DNA of 64,000 bases from Salinibacillus xinjiangensis (GTDB lineage: Bacteria > Bacillota > Bacilli > Bacillales > Alkalibacillaceae). Under the pieces are notes generated by a model. That model did not search any database and had not been told where the DNA came from. It was given only the letters and a program-made list of their open reading frames with translations. Below are positions 1 to 9,411 of this stretch, one piece after another (the first letter of the stretch is position 1; each line of letters starts with the position of its first letter). Made by a program: the position numbers and the translations under genes. Location: NCBI RefSeq assembly GCF_009649735.1, contig NZ_WJNH01000011.1, positions 1 to 64,000 on the forward strand. The letters are read 5' to 3'.

Positions 1-302
1 ACCGTTCCGGCAGAATACTCCGCTTTCCATGGGCACGGCCTCAGCCTCCTCGGAAGCAAAGACCGCTTCCTGCGGGGTCTTCACCACGCTTCCTCCCATA
101 GGAGTCTCCGTATTCTGCCTCCACTATTGGAGTGTTTTGATGAATGCGTGGTTAAAAGCTTTTGTTTTCCAATAGTTCAGCTCTAAATAAACGAATGAGA
201 CACAGTCTAAAGCGAAGTGTATTTCCGTAGCGATGGTTCCGCACTCATCAAATTGATATTTGGAAACAAGTCATGCTATATTTACGTCGCATTTTCTATC
301 TA
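1..302 (-). repeat. Dispersed two-module element, copy 1 (cut by window start)
   Basis: This 300-base stretch after pheT holds no gene. Bases 1-128 match the reverse complement of 20933-21060 (module B, a long hairpin with arms around GGCAGAATAC and GTATTCTGCC). A linker follows (129-208), then only one arm of module A (209-240, containing GAAGTGTATTTCCG). The right end at 281-302 reads TTACGTCGCATTTTCTATC, a terminal inverted repeat shared with the other copies. The left end lies outside the window. The other copies are at 20545-21134 and 37258-37686. Confidence 0.85.
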
Positions 303-335
303 CTACGAATATAAAAAGCAATTACGTTTACGAAA

Positions 336-364
336 AGAACCAAGCCAACGTATGGCTTGGTTCT
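336..364 (-). terminator. Terminator of the pheST operon
   Basis: A perfect 11-bp stem (AGAACCAAGCC paired with GGCTTGGTTCT, 7-base loop) sits immediately downstream of the pheT stop codon. On the minus strand it is followed by a short T stretch. Confidence 0.8.
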
Positions 365-368
365 AGTA

Positions 369-2798
369 TTATCCTCTTAATTCTGCATTAAATTTCTCTT
401 CCATTGCCTGAACAATTTGTTCACGCACCTTTTCAATTTGTTCATCCTTTAGTGTTGCCTCTGGATCCTGGAATCTTAACGTATATGCAATGGATTTCTT
501 TCCTTCTTCCATGTGCTCTCCTTGATATATATCAAACACTTGAATGTCTTTTAAGAAAGGTGATCCCGCTTCGGTAATGACATCCATCATATGCTTTGCT
601 TTTGTTGATTCATCTACTACGAAAGCTAAATCCTGTGTTACGGAAGGATAACGCGGAATCGGCTCATAGCTTTCTTCAAGATCAGCATGCTCCAATAAAT
701 AGTCTAGATCTAACTCAAACACATAGGTATCATTTAAATCCCATTCTGTTTGAACAAATGGATGAACCTGACCAATGAAACCAACATGATCGCCATTGAC
801 TTTGATTACTGCTGTACGACCAGGATGTAGTTCCTCCATTGTAGCGGCTTCAAACGAAACATTGTGAAGTCGTAACATGCTAAGAAGACCTTCCACAATC
901 CCTTTTAACACGAAGAAGTCAACAGTCTTTACATCCTTTTGCCATTGATGGCTGACCCATGTGCCGGAAATAGCAGCAGCTAGGCGACGTTTTTCCTCTG
1001 GTTGTTTCGTAATTTGTTTTTCTTCACTAATGTAAACAGATCCTAATTCATATAGCGCTATATCCTGTTGACGTCTGGCGATATTATATTTCACACTTGC
1101 GATCATTTCCGGCAACAGAGTCAATCGTAAGTGGCTGTGCGCTTCACTCATTGGCATCGCTAATTTAACTGGCTGTGGATTTCTTTCTTTTAAAACTGGA
1201 TCCACAAACATACCTGCACCCTTTTCAGATGTTAAAGAGTAGGTCATAGCTTCATTCAATCCAGCACCCTGTAAATACTGATGAATTTTTCTCTTAAGCT
1301 GTTGCTGTACAGTTAGACCACCTGCCGTTGATGCTCCTTCAGGAAGGGTATATGGAAGATAGTCATAGCCGTAAATACGAGCTACCTCCTCAACAATGTC
1401 CTCCACAATCGTGATATCGCCTCTTCTTGTTGGGGCATAGACGGTAAAATGTTCACCATCTTGCTGATACTCAAATTGTAACCGTTCAAAAATCGTTGCC
1501 ATTTCATCTGTCGCAATAGAAGTTCCTAATTTTTGATTAATTTGGTCAGTATCAAAATCTATAACTGGTTCACTAACATCTAAATCATTAAACTCTACTT
1601 CTCCTGATAATACCTCTCCACCTGCGTGTTGTTGTAGCAGCTGGCATGCTCTCTGACCTGCTTCTTTTACTCGATTTGGGTCTACCCCTTTTTCGTAGCG
1701 TATACTAGCCTCACTTCGTATTCCATGATGTTTGGAGGCGGTTCTAACTGCTAGAGGATTAAAGAAAGCTGCCTCTAATAAAATATTGGTTGTACCTTCG
1801 TGAACCTCAGAATCGGCACCACCCATGACACCAGCAATAGCTACAGGTTTTTCACCATTTGTAATAACAAGATGTTCTGATTTTAACGTACGTTCCTCAT
1901 CATCTAATGTTTTAATTTTTTCTCCTTCACGTGCTGCACGAATTACGACTTCTTTTGAGCCAAACCGATCATAGTCAAAGGCGTGAAGTGGTTGACCGTA
2001 TTCCAGGAGTACATAGTTGGTAATGTCAACAACATTATTAATGGGACGAATCCCAGCTGCAATAAGACGATTTCTCATCCATAAAGGAGACGGACCCACC
2101 TTAACGTTTTGAATCACAAATGCGCCATAGTACGGGTTCAACTCAGGCTCCTCAACCTTCACTTGAATGTGGTCGCTTGCTTTTTGAGTCGTTGTATCGA
2201 CTTCAATATTTGGAAGTAAGAGCGTTCGATCTAAAACCGCCGCAACTTCATATCCAACTCCATTCATACTTAAACAATCTGAGCGATTAGGAGTGAGTTC
2301 AAACTCTAAGATTGTGTCGTCTAAGTTAAGGAGCTCCACGGCATCCGCTCCAACCTCAGCATCTTCAGGAAATACAAAAATTCCATCCTCGAATTCCTTT
2401 TGGACAAACTTAGGGTCTGTTCCCAGTTCTTGTTGTGAACAAATCATGCCATTGGAAACTTCTCCTCTAAGCTTTGTCTTTTTAATTTTCATCCCACCAG
2501 GGAGACGTGCTCCAGGTTTTGCAACGGCTACCTTTTGGCCTGCTTGAACGTTTGGTGCACCACAAATAATTTGTAATTCTTCATCTCCTACATCCACCTG
2601 ACAAACATTTAGTTTATCAGCATTTGGGTGCTGTTCACATGATTTTACATAACCGACAACGATATTTTTGAGCTCATCCCCGAGTGTTTCAATCCCTTCA
2701 ACTTCAATCCCACTTTTCGTAATCTTCTCTGCTAAATCCTCTGGTGATATGTCATCAATGTCTACATATTGTTTTAGCCAATTTAATGATACAAGCAT
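369..2798 (-). CDS. pheT: Phenylalanine-tRNA ligase beta subunit
   Basis: This is the large subunit of the cytoplasmic alpha2-beta2 phenylalanyl-tRNA synthetase, which charges tRNA-Phe with phenylalanine. The 809-residue length is typical for the bacterial family. An N-terminal tRNA-binding (EMAP/OB) domain spans roughly residues 40-155. The B3/B4 editing region and the B5 domain fill the middle (LTPNRSDCLSMNGV and the region around HHGIRSEASIRYEKG). A C-terminal ferredoxin-fold anticodon-binding domain covers the last 90 residues (PRYPSVTQDLAFVV). It lies 18 bp after pheS and is co-transcribed from the pheS T-box leader. No defect is seen. Confidence 0.98.
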   Translation of the reverse strand: MLVSLNWLKQYVDIDDISPEDLAEKITKSGIEVEGIETLGDELKNIVVGYVKSCEQHPNADKLNVCQVDVGDEELQIICGAPNVQAGQKVAVAKPGARLPGGMKIKKTKLRGEVSNGMICSQQELGTDPKFVQKEFEDGIFVFPEDAEVGADAVELLNLDDTILEFELTPNRSDCLSMNGVGYEVAAVLDRTLLLPNIEVDTTTQKASDHIQVKVEEPELNPYYGAFVIQNVKVGPSPLWMRNRLIAAGIRPINNVVDITNYVLLEYGQPLHAFDYDRFGSKEVVIRAAREGEKIKTLDDEERTLKSEHLVITNGEKPVAIAGVMGGADSEVHEGTTNILLEAAFFNPLAVRTASKHHGIRSEASIRYEKGVDPNRVKEAGQRACQLLQQHAGGEVLSGEVEFNDLDVSEPVIDFDTDQINQKLGTSIATDEMATIFERLQFEYQQDGEHFTVYAPTRRGDITIVEDIVEEVARIYGYDYLPYTLPEGASTAGGLTVQQQLKRKIHQYLQGAGLNEAMTYSLTSEKGAGMFVDPVLKERNPQPVKLAMPMSEAHSHLRLTLLPEMIASVKYNIARRQQDIALYELGSVYISEEKQITKQPEEKRRLAAAISGTWVSHQWQKDVKTVDFFVLKGIVEGLLSMLRLHNVSFEAATMEELHPGRTAVIKVNGDHVGFIGQVHPFVQTEWDLNDTYVFELDLDYLLEHADLEESYEPIPRYPSVTQDLAFVVDESTKAKHMMDVITEAGSPFLKDIQVFDIYQGEHMEEGKKSIAYTLRFQDPEATLKDEQIEKVREQIVQAMEEKFNAELRG

Positions 2799-2816
2799 GT
2801 GTTTTCTCCTCCTCCT

Positions 2817-3851
2817 TTAAGCGTGATGGAACTGTTTCAAGAACCGAACATCATTGGTGTAGAAATGTCTAATATCATCAATTCCATATTTCAGCATGGC
2901 AATTCGTTCTGGACCCATACCAAATGCAAAACCGGAATACTTTTCTGGATCAAAGCCTGCCATTCTTAATACGTTTGGATGAACCATACCGGCACCTAAA
3001 ATTTCAATCCAGCCTGTTCCTTTACAAACCGAGCACCCATCTCCATGACACATTTTACATGATATATCCATTTCAACTGAAGGCTCTGTGAATGGGAAGA
3101 AGCTAGGACGCAAACGAATTTCACGGCTTTGTCCGAACATTTGCTTAGCAAACGCATTTAATACTCCTTTTAGGTCACTCATTCGAACGTTTTCATCGAC
3201 ATATAAACCTTCAATTTGGGTAAATTGATGGGAATGTGTCGCATCGTCTGTGTCACGGCGATACACTTTTCCTGGACAAATGATTTTAACTGGCCCTTTC
3301 CCCTCGTGTTTTTCCATTGTTCTTGCTTGAACTGGAGAGGTATGGGTTCTCATAAGTAATTCTTCTGTTATATAAAAGGAATCCTGCATATCACGTGCTG
3401 GGTGTCCCTTTGGAAGATTTAACGCTTCAAAATTGTAGTAGTCTTGCTCAACCTCTGGTCCTTCAGCAACTTCAAAACCCATTCCAATAAATAGATCTTC
3501 AATATCCTCAATTAACTTGGTCAAGAGGTGTGGCCCACCTGTTGGATTTGGACGACCAGGTAATGTCACATCTAGTGCTTCCTCTTTAAGCTGTTTTTCG
3601 AGAGCGACCTTCTCTAACTGTTGCTGTTTAGTCTCGATTTCACCTGCGATTGTTTCACGTACCTCGTTTGCTAATTGTCCAATAACAGGTCGTTCTTCTT
3701 TCGAAAGCTTGCCCATTCCTCGTAAGACCTCTGTAATAGGCCCTTTTTTACCTAAGTAAGCGACCCGAACTTCTTGAAGTTGTTTGGCGTCTTCAGCCTC
3801 GGCTACTTTGTTTAAGGCTTCTTCTTTTAATTCCACGAGACGTTCCTTCAT
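2817..3851 (-). CDS. pheS: Phenylalanine-tRNA ligase alpha subunit
   Basis: This is the catalytic subunit of phenylalanyl-tRNA synthetase and partners PheT. At 344 residues it has the normal length. An N-terminal coiled coil (residues 1-90) is followed by the class II core. The core carries [12 protein letters not shown], motif 2 ([19 protein letters not shown]) and motif 3 ([16 protein letters not shown]). A Cys-rich loop ([16 protein letters not shown]) is typical of the Gram-positive form. The ATG follows a good ribosome-binding site (AAAGGAGGATT). Transcription is likely controlled by the T-box riboswitch at 3961-4238. Confidence 0.98.
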   Translation of the reverse strand: MKERLVELKEEALNKVAEAEDAKQLQEVRVAYLGKKGPITEVLRGMGKLSKEERPVIGQLANEVRETIAGEIETKQQQLEKVALEKQLKEEALDVTLPGRPNPTGGPHLLTKLIEDIEDLFIGMGFEVAEGPEVEQDYYNFEALNLPKGHPARDMQDSFYITEELLMRTHTSPVQARTMEKHEGKGPVKIICPGKVYRRDTDDATHSHQFTQIEGLYVDENVRMSDLKGVLNAFAKQMFGQSREIRLRPSFFPFTEPSVEMDISCKMCHGDGCSVCKGTGWIEILGAGMVHPNVLRMAGFDPEKYSGFAFGMGPERIAMLKYGIDDIRHFYTNDVRFLKQFHHA

Positions 3852-3960
3852 TATAATCCTCCTTTAAATAAATGAATCGAAAGCGTGTATTGCTATTTCC
3901 TAGGTTCCCAAATGGTATCGTGCGTGATGTTGGCGATAATTCTTATCCTTCTCATAATAC

Positions 3961-4238
3961 AAAAAAGCCCCGCCCCTAAAATAAGGGACGAGACTTATAT
4001 TTCCGTGTTACCACCCTAGTTGATATACCTATAGATATACCCACTTCATACACATAACGGATTCCATCCGGTACACCTTTACTTGCTACTTAAGCAAGGT
4101 CCAAGTGACAGCTCCAGAGTGAAATTTCAATCATCACCACGGTAAAATGCTTTCAGTCTGTGGCATTTTTCCCTTATAACCGTTTCTGTCATGATTTACT
4201 CGCTCTTTCTTCGCTTTTTCATCTTTAGTTATGACGTT
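3961..4238 (-). ncRNA. T-box riboswitch for pheST (tRNA-Phe responsive)
   Basis: The leader between pheS and the upstream methyltransferase ends in a T-box motif at 4017-4003 (AGGGTGGTAACACGG). A G+C-rich terminator at 3992-3961 follows, with a 9-bp stem and TTTTTT. The T-box base before AACACGG is T, which would pair with the A73 discriminator of tRNA-Phe. A likely UUC specifier lies at 4123-4121, followed by A as is usual. The motif differs from the usual ACC at one base. The spurious reading frame over 4134-4316 is part of this leader. Family knowledge: uncharged tRNA-Phe stabilises the antiterminator. Confidence 0.9.
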
Positions 4239-4267
4239 ATTATAGAAAAACATTGCACAAAATGCAA
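4239..4267 (-). promoter_or_regulatory. Sigma-A promoter of the pheST T-box transcript
   Basis: On the minus strand TTGCAT (4267-4262) and TATAAT (4244-4239) are separated by 17 bases. The promoter starts right at the 3' end of the upstream methyltransferase gene. Confidence 0.75.
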
Positions 4268-4269
4268 GT

Positions 4270-5013
4270 TTAACATTGCAACATATACATGATGATGCCA
4301 GATGCAATGCTAACATTAAGTGATTCTGCCTGTCCCTTGATAGGGATAAAAACCCTTCGATCCGCTTTATTTAACAGTTCTTTTTGTACACCGTTACCTT
4401 CATTTCCGAAGATAACCGCTAGCTTTTGAGGGAGATCCTCATTATTTAATGGTTGTGCATCTTGTAGTGCTGTTGCCCAGATATGATATTCCTGCTGCTT
4501 TAATGTGTCCATCCAATTCGTTAAATCACCAAACATAATTGGGAGATGAAACAGGGAACCTTGAGTAGACCTGATTACTTTATCATTGAAAAGATCAACT
4601 GTCCCATTACCCATAACGATTCCATCAAAGCCAAAAGCATCTGCCGTTCGTATTATAGTACCAACATTTCCAGGGTCTTGAACCCCATCCAATAAAACCA
4701 TTCTTTTTCCAGTTGAATGGAACTGATGCTTTTTCATATGTATTTCCGCCATAATTCCCTGAGGATGCTCTGTTTGAGTAAGTGTTGAAAAAACTTTTTC
4801 ACTTACCGTTGTATATGGAATTTGATAAGTCTCAAGCCAGGCTGAATCATAATTTTCTCTAATAATGAGTTCTTTTACATTCCAATTACTCTTTAACGCC
4901 TCTTCAACGAGATGCTCACCTTCCACTAAAAACGTATTGTTTTTCATGCGTTCCTTTTTTCGTTTTAATTTATTCCACTGCTTTACCTTTTGATTTTGCA
5001 CAGATTCAATCAT
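4270..5013 (-). CDS. ysgA: TrmH-family (SpoU) RNA 2'-O-methyltransferase, YsgA-like
   Basis: Predicted SAM-dependent rRNA 2'-O-methyltransferase of the SPOUT (TrmH) superfamily. An N-terminal RNA-binding substrate domain (FLVEGEHLVEEAL) precedes the knotted catalytic domain. The three SpoU motifs are visible: DPGNVGTIIRTADAFGFDG, VIFGNEGNG and PIKGQAESLNVSIASGI. The open frame extends to 5058, but the ATG at 5013 (MIESVQNQ) has an AAGGAG site 7 bases upstream and is preferred. That gives 247 residues. The position between pheS and sspI matches B. subtilis ysgA. The target nucleotide is unknown. Confidence 0.92.
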   Translation of the reverse strand: MIESVQNQKVKQWNKLKRKKERMKNNTFLVEGEHLVEEALKSNWNVKELIIRENYDSAWLETYQIPYTTVSEKVFSTLTQTEHPQGIMAEIHMKKHQFHSTGKRMVLLDGVQDPGNVGTIIRTADAFGFDGIVMGNGTVDLFNDKVIRSTQGSLFHLPIMFGDLTNWMDTLKQQEYHIWATALQDAQPLNNEDLPQKLAVIFGNEGNGVQKELLNKADRRVFIPIKGQAESLNVSIASGIIMYMLQC

Positions 5014-5122
5014 TTTATGTCTCCTTAACCAATCTAACGAGTTTTCTTTATCATACATATTTACATTTAATCAGGTCAAACTAATGCTACAAAAAAGTTA
5101 GTTAAAAACGAGGTGAAAAAAG

Positions 5123-5332
5123 ATGGATTTAGATTTACGTAAGGCCGTCCTTCATAACATTTCAGGTAACAATACAGAGCAGTTAGAGGCAACCATTGTA
5201 GATGCGATTCAAGGTGGAGAGGAAAAAACACTTCCAGGACTAGGGGTAATATTTGAGGTTTACTGGAACAATGCTGATGAATCAGAAAAAGAAGAAGTAT
5301 TAGAAGTTATTGAAGAAGGGTTAAAAAAGTAA
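5123..5332 (+). CDS. sspI: Small acid-soluble spore protein SspI
   Basis: This 69-residue protein matches the SspI family end to end ([13 protein letters not shown], then [23 protein letters not shown]). SspI is a minor acid-soluble spore core protein made in the forespore. It is read on the plus strand, divergent from the methyltransferase gene, with a ribosome-binding site AGGTGA 7 bases before the ATG. A strong bidirectional hairpin follows it. Forespore sigma-G control is known for the family; no clear sigma-G promoter was identified by eye. Confidence 0.95.
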   Translation: MDLDLRKAVLHNISGNNTEQLEATIVDAIQGGEEKTLPGLGVIFEVYWNNADESEKEEVLEVIEEGLKK

Positions 5333-5341
5333 TATAAATCT

Positions 5342-5390
5342 AAAGCCAAAAGCAAGTGATTTCTTATCAATCACATGCTTTTGGCTTTTT
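5342..5390. terminator. Bidirectional terminator between sspI and ysdC
   Basis: AAAGCCAAAAGCA and TGCTTTTGGCTTT form a long stem enclosing a second GTGATT/AATCAC stem. T-runs on both strands allow it to serve the two convergent genes. Confidence 0.85.
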
Positions 5391-5391
5391 A

Positions 5392-6477
5392 TTAACTAAA
5401 AGTAATTTCCTTCACTTTATCTTTATCTAAGCCTTTGATCACTTCTACAATAAGTTTTACTGCATTTTCAAAATCATCACGATGTAGCATAGCTGCATGA
5501 GAGTGAATGTAACGAGTCGCAATCGTAATGGATAACGCTGGAACTCCATTTGCTGTTAAATGAATGGAACCTGAGTCTGTTCCTCCACCAGCCATTGAAT
5601 CAAATTGATAAGGAATATCGTTCTTGTCTGCTGTTTCAACTACAAAGTCACGTAGACCTTTATGAGATACCATGGATGCGTCATAAAGAATAATCTGTGG
5701 ACCATCACCCATTTTACTTGAAGCATCTTTATCAGAAACTCCAGGTGTATCTCCAGCAATACCAACATCAACACCAAAGCCAATATCTGGCTTGATGGTA
5801 TTTGTAGCTGTCTTGGCTCCGCGTAGTCCAACTTCTTCTTGAACTGTACCTACACCATACACAACATTAGGATGCTTTTCATCTTTTAACTGCTTTAAGA
5901 CATCAATAGCAATGGCACATCCAATACGGTTGTCCCATGCCTTGGCAAGCAACATTTTCTCATTTTTCATAACAGTGAAGTCAAAGTAAGGCACAATAGA
6001 ATCCCCTGGTACAACACCAAATTCAGCTGCTTCTTCTTTACTTGAAGCCCCGATATCAATAAACATGTCCTTAATATCTACTGGCTTCTTTCTTGCTTCA
6101 GCAGGTAGAATATGAGGTGGCTTTGATCCAATAACCCCTGTAACATTACCTTTTTTGGTCATGATCGTTACACGTTGAGCAAGCATAACCTGGCTCCACC
6201 AGCCTCCAACGGTCTGGAAATAAACATACCCGTTGTCGTCAATGCGAGTTACCATAAAGCCAACCTCGTCTAAGTGACCAGCAACCATAACCTTTGGTCC
6301 ATTTTCGTTTCCAGATTTTTTCGCAATCAAACTTCCTAGTCCATCGGTGAAAATTTCATCAGCATATGGTGCAATATATTTTCTCATCACTTCTCTAGGC
6401 TCTTTTTCGTTTCCTGGAATACCTTTTGCATCGGTTAAATCCTTAAGCATGGTTAAGGTTTCATCAAGCTTTACCAT
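5392..6477 (-). CDS. ysdC: M42-family metallo-aminopeptidase, YsdC-like
   Basis: A 361-residue cobalt/zinc-dependent aminopeptidase of the M42 (endoglucanase M / glutamyl aminopeptidase) family, presumably cytosolic and oligomeric. Metal and catalytic motifs are visible: [11 protein letters not shown] near residue 66, WDNRIGCA near 182, QEEVGLRGA near 214, and the C-terminal [10 protein letters not shown] followed by RYIHSHAAM. The ATG follows GGAGGATCATGAC. It converges on sspI. Substrate specificity cannot be told from sequence, and the cellulase name found in databases for this family is probably misleading. Confidence 0.93.
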   Translation of the reverse strand: MVKLDETLTMLKDLTDAKGIPGNEKEPREVMRKYIAPYADEIFTDGLGSLIAKKSGNENGPKVMVAGHLDEVGFMVTRIDDNGYVYFQTVGGWWSQVMLAQRVTIMTKKGNVTGVIGSKPPHILPAEARKKPVDIKDMFIDIGASSKEEAAEFGVVPGDSIVPYFDFTVMKNEKMLLAKAWDNRIGCAIAIDVLKQLKDEKHPNVVYGVGTVQEEVGLRGAKTATNTIKPDIGFGVDVGIAGDTPGVSDKDASSKMGDGPQIILYDASMVSHKGLRDFVVETADKNDIPYQFDSMAGGGTDSGSIHLTANGVPALSITIATRYIHSHAAMLHRDDFENAVKLIVEVIKGLDKDKVKEITFS

Positions 6478-6556
6478 ATGTCATGATCCTCCTTTGATAT
6501 GTAAACGTCATTCCTCATTATACCTTTAATTCTTATAATTAACAAAATTGTTTACT

Positions 6557-7048
6557 TTAGTACCCTTCATCTTGACGCTTGTGATTAACTTCATTTTTAC
6601 TAATATAAGCTCGTTGTATTAATTCTTCCTCAAATCCTAGCTTGTTACCCAATGCAAGAAATGTGGAGAACAGGGATTGATAGCTATTTCTCCCTTGATG
6701 ACTTTTCAACGAGACTGCCTTTTCGTATACTTGAAGAAACAATTCTGTGGTATTCAAATTTTCTAGCTCTGGGTGCTCATCTATTTGATGAAAGGAATAG
6801 CCAAGCTCAAGTCCAATCGAAATAATGAAATGTAAGCCATCTACATATTCCTCTAGTATGACAGCTTGGTCACTAGGGGGCTTTTGACTCCAAAATTTAA
6901 AGCATCTTGTTTCATTTGCAAGCTCACCTATTTCCACGAGTAGAGCTAAAATTTTATCGTTAACCACGTCTTTTGACTCGAGATGGTGCTCTTGTTTAAT
7001 TCTTTGATCGAGTTCCTGTTGCATCGAAAATAACAATTGCCAATCCAT
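6557..7048 (-). CDS. Dimeric (MazG-like) dUTP diphosphatase
   Basis: A 163-residue all-alpha dUTPase of the dUTPase_2 family, which hydrolyses dUTP to dUMP and pyrophosphate and keeps uracil out of DNA. The metal-binding helices show EIGELANETRCFKFW (ExxE motif, residues 36-50) and EEYVDGLHFIISIG (ExxxD motif). This family is also common in phages, but nothing phage-like surrounds it. It is divergent from ysdB and its ATG follows AAGGAG. Confidence 0.88.
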   Translation of the reverse strand: MDWQLLFSMQQELDQRIKQEHHLESKDVVNDKILALLVEIGELANETRCFKFWSQKPPSDQAVILEEYVDGLHFIISIGLELGYSFHQIDEHPELENLNTTELFLQVYEKAVSLKSHQGRNSYQSLFSTFLALGNKLGFEEELIQRAYISKNEVNHKRQDEGY

Positions 7049-7115
7049 TATTTGTGACTCCTTCTTTTTACCTCGATTATAGCACAGAAAATTACTTAAA
7101 AATAATTGTGAAATA

Positions 7116-7141
7116 TGAAACTAAAACGAAATTCATTCGTA
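7116..7141 (+). promoter_or_regulatory. Sigma-W promoter of ysdB
   Basis: TGAAAC (7116-7121) and CGTA (7138-7141) are separated by exactly 16 bases, a perfect match to the extracytoplasmic sigma-W consensus. B. subtilis ysdB is a known sigma-W regulon member, so position and family agree. Confidence 0.88.
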
Positions 7142-7184
7142 TCTGTTATGTAAGGATAAAATCCATTTTAGGAGTCGATTCATC

Positions 7185-7568
7185 ATGGTGGTTATTTTAT
7201 TTAGATTACTAATCATATTTGCCATTATCTTTTTTATCTATTCAGCCTACAAATATATCGTCAATCCCAAACGTAAGCTAGAAATAGCTCAAGAAAATAA
7301 AACCTTTTATTTCTATGATGATGAAAATAATGTCAAAAAGAATTTTTTAATTACGTATAAAGGAGCTTTGTTTGAAGGGGAAAAATACTTAGGAACCACT
7401 GAACAGGCTTTTGAGGTTGTGACCATTACCGTCTGGACTAAGCATCCGGATTTATTAAAGGGGATTTCTCGCGAGGACCTTTATTTTATCGAAAAAGAAA
7501 TCTTGATTAAATACCCACATGCAAAGATTGAATGGCGGCATCCCATTAAGAATATTTTTTGTGACTAA
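7185..7568 (+). CDS. ysdB: Sigma-W-controlled membrane-anchored protein YsdB
   Basis: A 127-residue protein with one N-terminal transmembrane helix (residues 3-24, rich in I, F and L), a short basic stretch (NPKRK) and a cytoplasmic or surface domain of unknown fold. It is recognised by similarity and position to B. subtilis YsdB, whose molecular role is not established. It stands alone on the plus strand between the dUTPase and the TVP38-type protein. A perfect sigma-W promoter lies 44 bases upstream of the start codon. Confidence 0.9.
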   Translation: MVVILFRLLIIFAIIFFIYSAYKYIVNPKRKLEIAQENKTFYFYDDENNVKKNFLITYKGALFEGEKYLGTTEQAFEVVTITVWTKHPDLLKGISREDLYFIEKEILIKYPHAKIEWRHPIKNIFCD

Positions 7569-7605
7569 AGAAGTCCCATGTCCGTGGAGAGACATGGGAC
7601 TTCTT
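7568..7605. terminator. Bidirectional terminator between ysdB and the TVP38-type gene
   Basis: A perfect 15-bp inverted repeat (AAGAAGTCCCATGTC and GACATGGGACTTCTT) with an 8-base loop sits between two convergent genes. The T-tracts are weak. Confidence 0.75.
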
Positions 7606-8214
7606 CTAGCTCACTTTATTTATAGAAGGGGATCCCTGTGGAACACGATGATCTTTTCGGAAAAAATCCTCCCAGCGAACAACAATTTCCTTCTGCCTTA
7701 GCAAATATAAACCTGGAAGTAATGCGATGACAATTGTCATCATAATCATTGGGGAAAGACTTGAAATCCATTGACCAAAGGATGTATAAACAAATGCTAA
7801 TGGAACATTCGATAAAAAGGATAATTTTAAGTATTCTTTATAGCTTTTGGAGATTTCAATCATGCATAAAGAAATAAGATGGAAATGGATAAAGGGCATT
7901 AAGCGTAATAATACCATTTGACCTTTCGACATTTGCCTATCTTTAATGATTTTTCCCTTCAGCCTAACTAGTCGTTTAAAAGTTTTAGGCATAGACACAA
8001 AAAGCCGGTAAAAGAATATACTAGATAATGTAATCCCAATAACAGAGTAAATGGTGCCGGAAACCATACCAAACAATATTCCACCAGAAATACAGATAAA
8101 GGCTACTGGCATGAAAAAGAAAGGCCTTAACAAATGAAAACCAATAAATAACATGGGAGCAAACATTCCACTGGATTCTACGATGGACAGGACCCAAGTA
8201 CCTAGCTGTTCCAT
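7606..8214 (-). CDS. TVP38/TMEM64 (DedA-like) membrane protein
   Basis: A 202-residue integral membrane protein with about five hydrophobic segments. The central VTT/SNARE-associated-type region (SGGILFGMVSGTIYSVIGITLSS and RLMPFIHFHLISL) marks the TVP38/TMEM64 family. Family members are proposed phospholipid flippases or scramblases, but the function here is unproven. B. subtilis has YtxB, a protein of this family, in the neighbouring thrS region, so this may be its relocated ortholog. The C-terminus is basic. Confidence 0.82.
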   Translation of the reverse strand: MEQLGTWVLSIVESSGMFAPMLFIGFHLLRPFFFMPVAFICISGGILFGMVSGTIYSVIGITLSSIFFYRLFVSMPKTFKRLVRLKGKIIKDRQMSKGQMVLLRLMPFIHFHLISLCMIEISKSYKEYLKLSFLSNVPLAFVYTSFGQWISSLSPMIMMTIVIALLPGLYLLRQKEIVVRWEDFFRKDHRVPQGSPSINKVS

Positions 8215-8306
8215 AACCCGCCCCCTTTATTATTTTGGTTTATATATATGACATAAGACGAGCCTATATGACATTTATGATAAAAAAGAATGCTTGTCGT
8301 CAATTA

Positions 8307-8579
8307 TTAATAGGATTGTAATACAAAATTTATAAGAGCAATATGTAGTATGATGAGCAAAGGAAAGCCTAACGTAAATTTAAGGCGTTTTACTTTGTGC
8401 CGAAAGAGAATCATTCCAAAAGTACTACCGAGTGATCCCCCTATAAGCGCATAAAAAAATAAATGTTTTTCTGGTATTCTCCATTTTCCTTTGATGGCCT
8501 TTCGGTTATCTATTCCCATAACTAAGAATCCAACTCCATTTATAACCACTAAATATATAACAAACCACTGGATAATCAT
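8307..8579 (-). CDS. ysdA: DUF1294 membrane protein YsdA
   Basis: A 90-residue membrane protein with two or three hydrophobic segments and the DUF1294 signature (MGIDNRKAIKGKWRIPE, then ALIGGSLGSTFGMILFRHK). It matches B. subtilis YsdA, which has no known function. It lies between the TVP38-type gene and the cystine transporter genes, separated from the latter by a strong terminator. The ATG is preceded by GGAGAGG. Confidence 0.9.
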   Translation of the reverse strand: MIIQWFVIYLVVINGVGFLVMGIDNRKAIKGKWRIPEKHLFFYALIGGSLGSTFGMILFRHKVKRLKFTLGFPLLIILHIALINFVLQSY

Positions 8580-8599
8580 GAATGCTCTTCCTCTCCTTA

Positions 8600-8645
8600 A
8601 AACAGAAAACTTGGCTGTACGCCATGTACGCCAAGTTTTCTGTTT
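8600..8645 (-). terminator. Terminator of the tcyABC-like operon
   Basis: A 16-bp inverted repeat (AAACAGAAAACTTGGC with GCCAAGTTTTCTGTTT) with an inner palindromic loop lies 5 bases after the transporter ATPase stop codon. Confidence 0.85.
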
Positions 8646-8650
8646 CGTTC

Positions 8651-9400
8651 TTATTCTGGATTCATAATTCGCTGAATAAATTGACGTGTTCGTTCTTCTT
8701 TTGGATCCTTTAATACTTGAGCAGGTGGACCTTGCTCCACAATGTACCCATTATCCATAAATAATACCCGATCTGACACTTGTTCAGCAAATTTTAATTC
8801 ATGTGTCACAATTGCCATCGTCCAGCCTTCATTGGCTAAATCCTTTATAACCTTTAATACCTCTCCAACTAATTCTGGGTCTAAGGCCGAAGTAGGCTCA
8901 TCAAATAACATCAATTCAGGCTCAATAGCTAATGCCCTTGCAATCCCGACTCGCTGCTGCTGTCCACCTGAAAGCTGATGTGGATAAAGGTACTTCTTAT
9001 CTAATAAACCAACCTTGTCTAATAAACTTTCAGCCAGCTTAAAAACCGCTTGTTTTTCTCTCTTTTGTACAATTAGTGGTCCTTCTGTCACATTTTCTAA
9101 CGCCGTCTTATGTGGGAAGAGATTATAGGATTGAAATACCATTCCAGATTTTAGGCGAAATTTTGTAAGTTCATTTTTCTTCGGCATCTTTTCAAAATCT
9201 ATTTCCAGTCCATCTGAAAATGTAAACAACCCTTTATTCGGCATCTCTAAAGCATTTAAACATCTTAGTAAGGTCGTTTTACCAGAGCCTGATGGTCCAA
9301 TAATCGTTAAAATGTTTCCTTTTTCAATTTCTAAATCTATATGTTTCAACACCTCTTGGTCATCAAAAGACTTAGATAAGCCCTTTACAGTTAAAAACAT
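8651..9400 (-). CDS. tcyC: L-cystine-type ABC transporter ATP-binding protein
   Basis: This is the cytoplasmic ATPase of a polar amino-acid importer. It carries Walker A (GPSGSGKTT), the ABC signature (LSGGQQQRVGIARAL), Walker B (LMLFDEPTSALDP) and the switch His in IVTHELKFA. The frame opens at 9406. The second ATG at 9400 sits at proper distance from AGGAGGA and is chosen, giving 249 residues. It is the last gene of the tcyA-tcyB-tcyC-type operon. The cystine assignment rests on the strongly TcyA-like binding protein; other small amino acids are possible. Confidence 0.9.
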   Translation of the reverse strand: MFLTVKGLSKSFDDQEVLKHIDLEIEKGNILTIIGPSGSGKTTLLRCLNALEMPNKGLFTFSDGLEIDFEKMPKKNELTKFRLKSGMVFQSYNLFPHKTALENVTEGPLIVQKREKQAVFKLAESLLDKVGLLDKKYLYPHQLSGGQQQRVGIARALAIEPELMLFDEPTSALDPELVGEVLKVIKDLANEGWTMAIVTHELKFAEQVSDRVLFMDNGYIVEQGPPAQVLKDPKEERTRQFIQRIMNPE

Positions 9401-9411
9401 TTTCATTCCTC

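Noticed and set aside
4134-4316. 60-residue minus-strand frame upstream of pheS
   Set aside because: It runs through the T-box leader and the end of the methyltransferase gene.
6494-6510. cre site before ysdC (TGTAAACGTCATT)
   Set aside because: Three defined positions of the consensus are violated.
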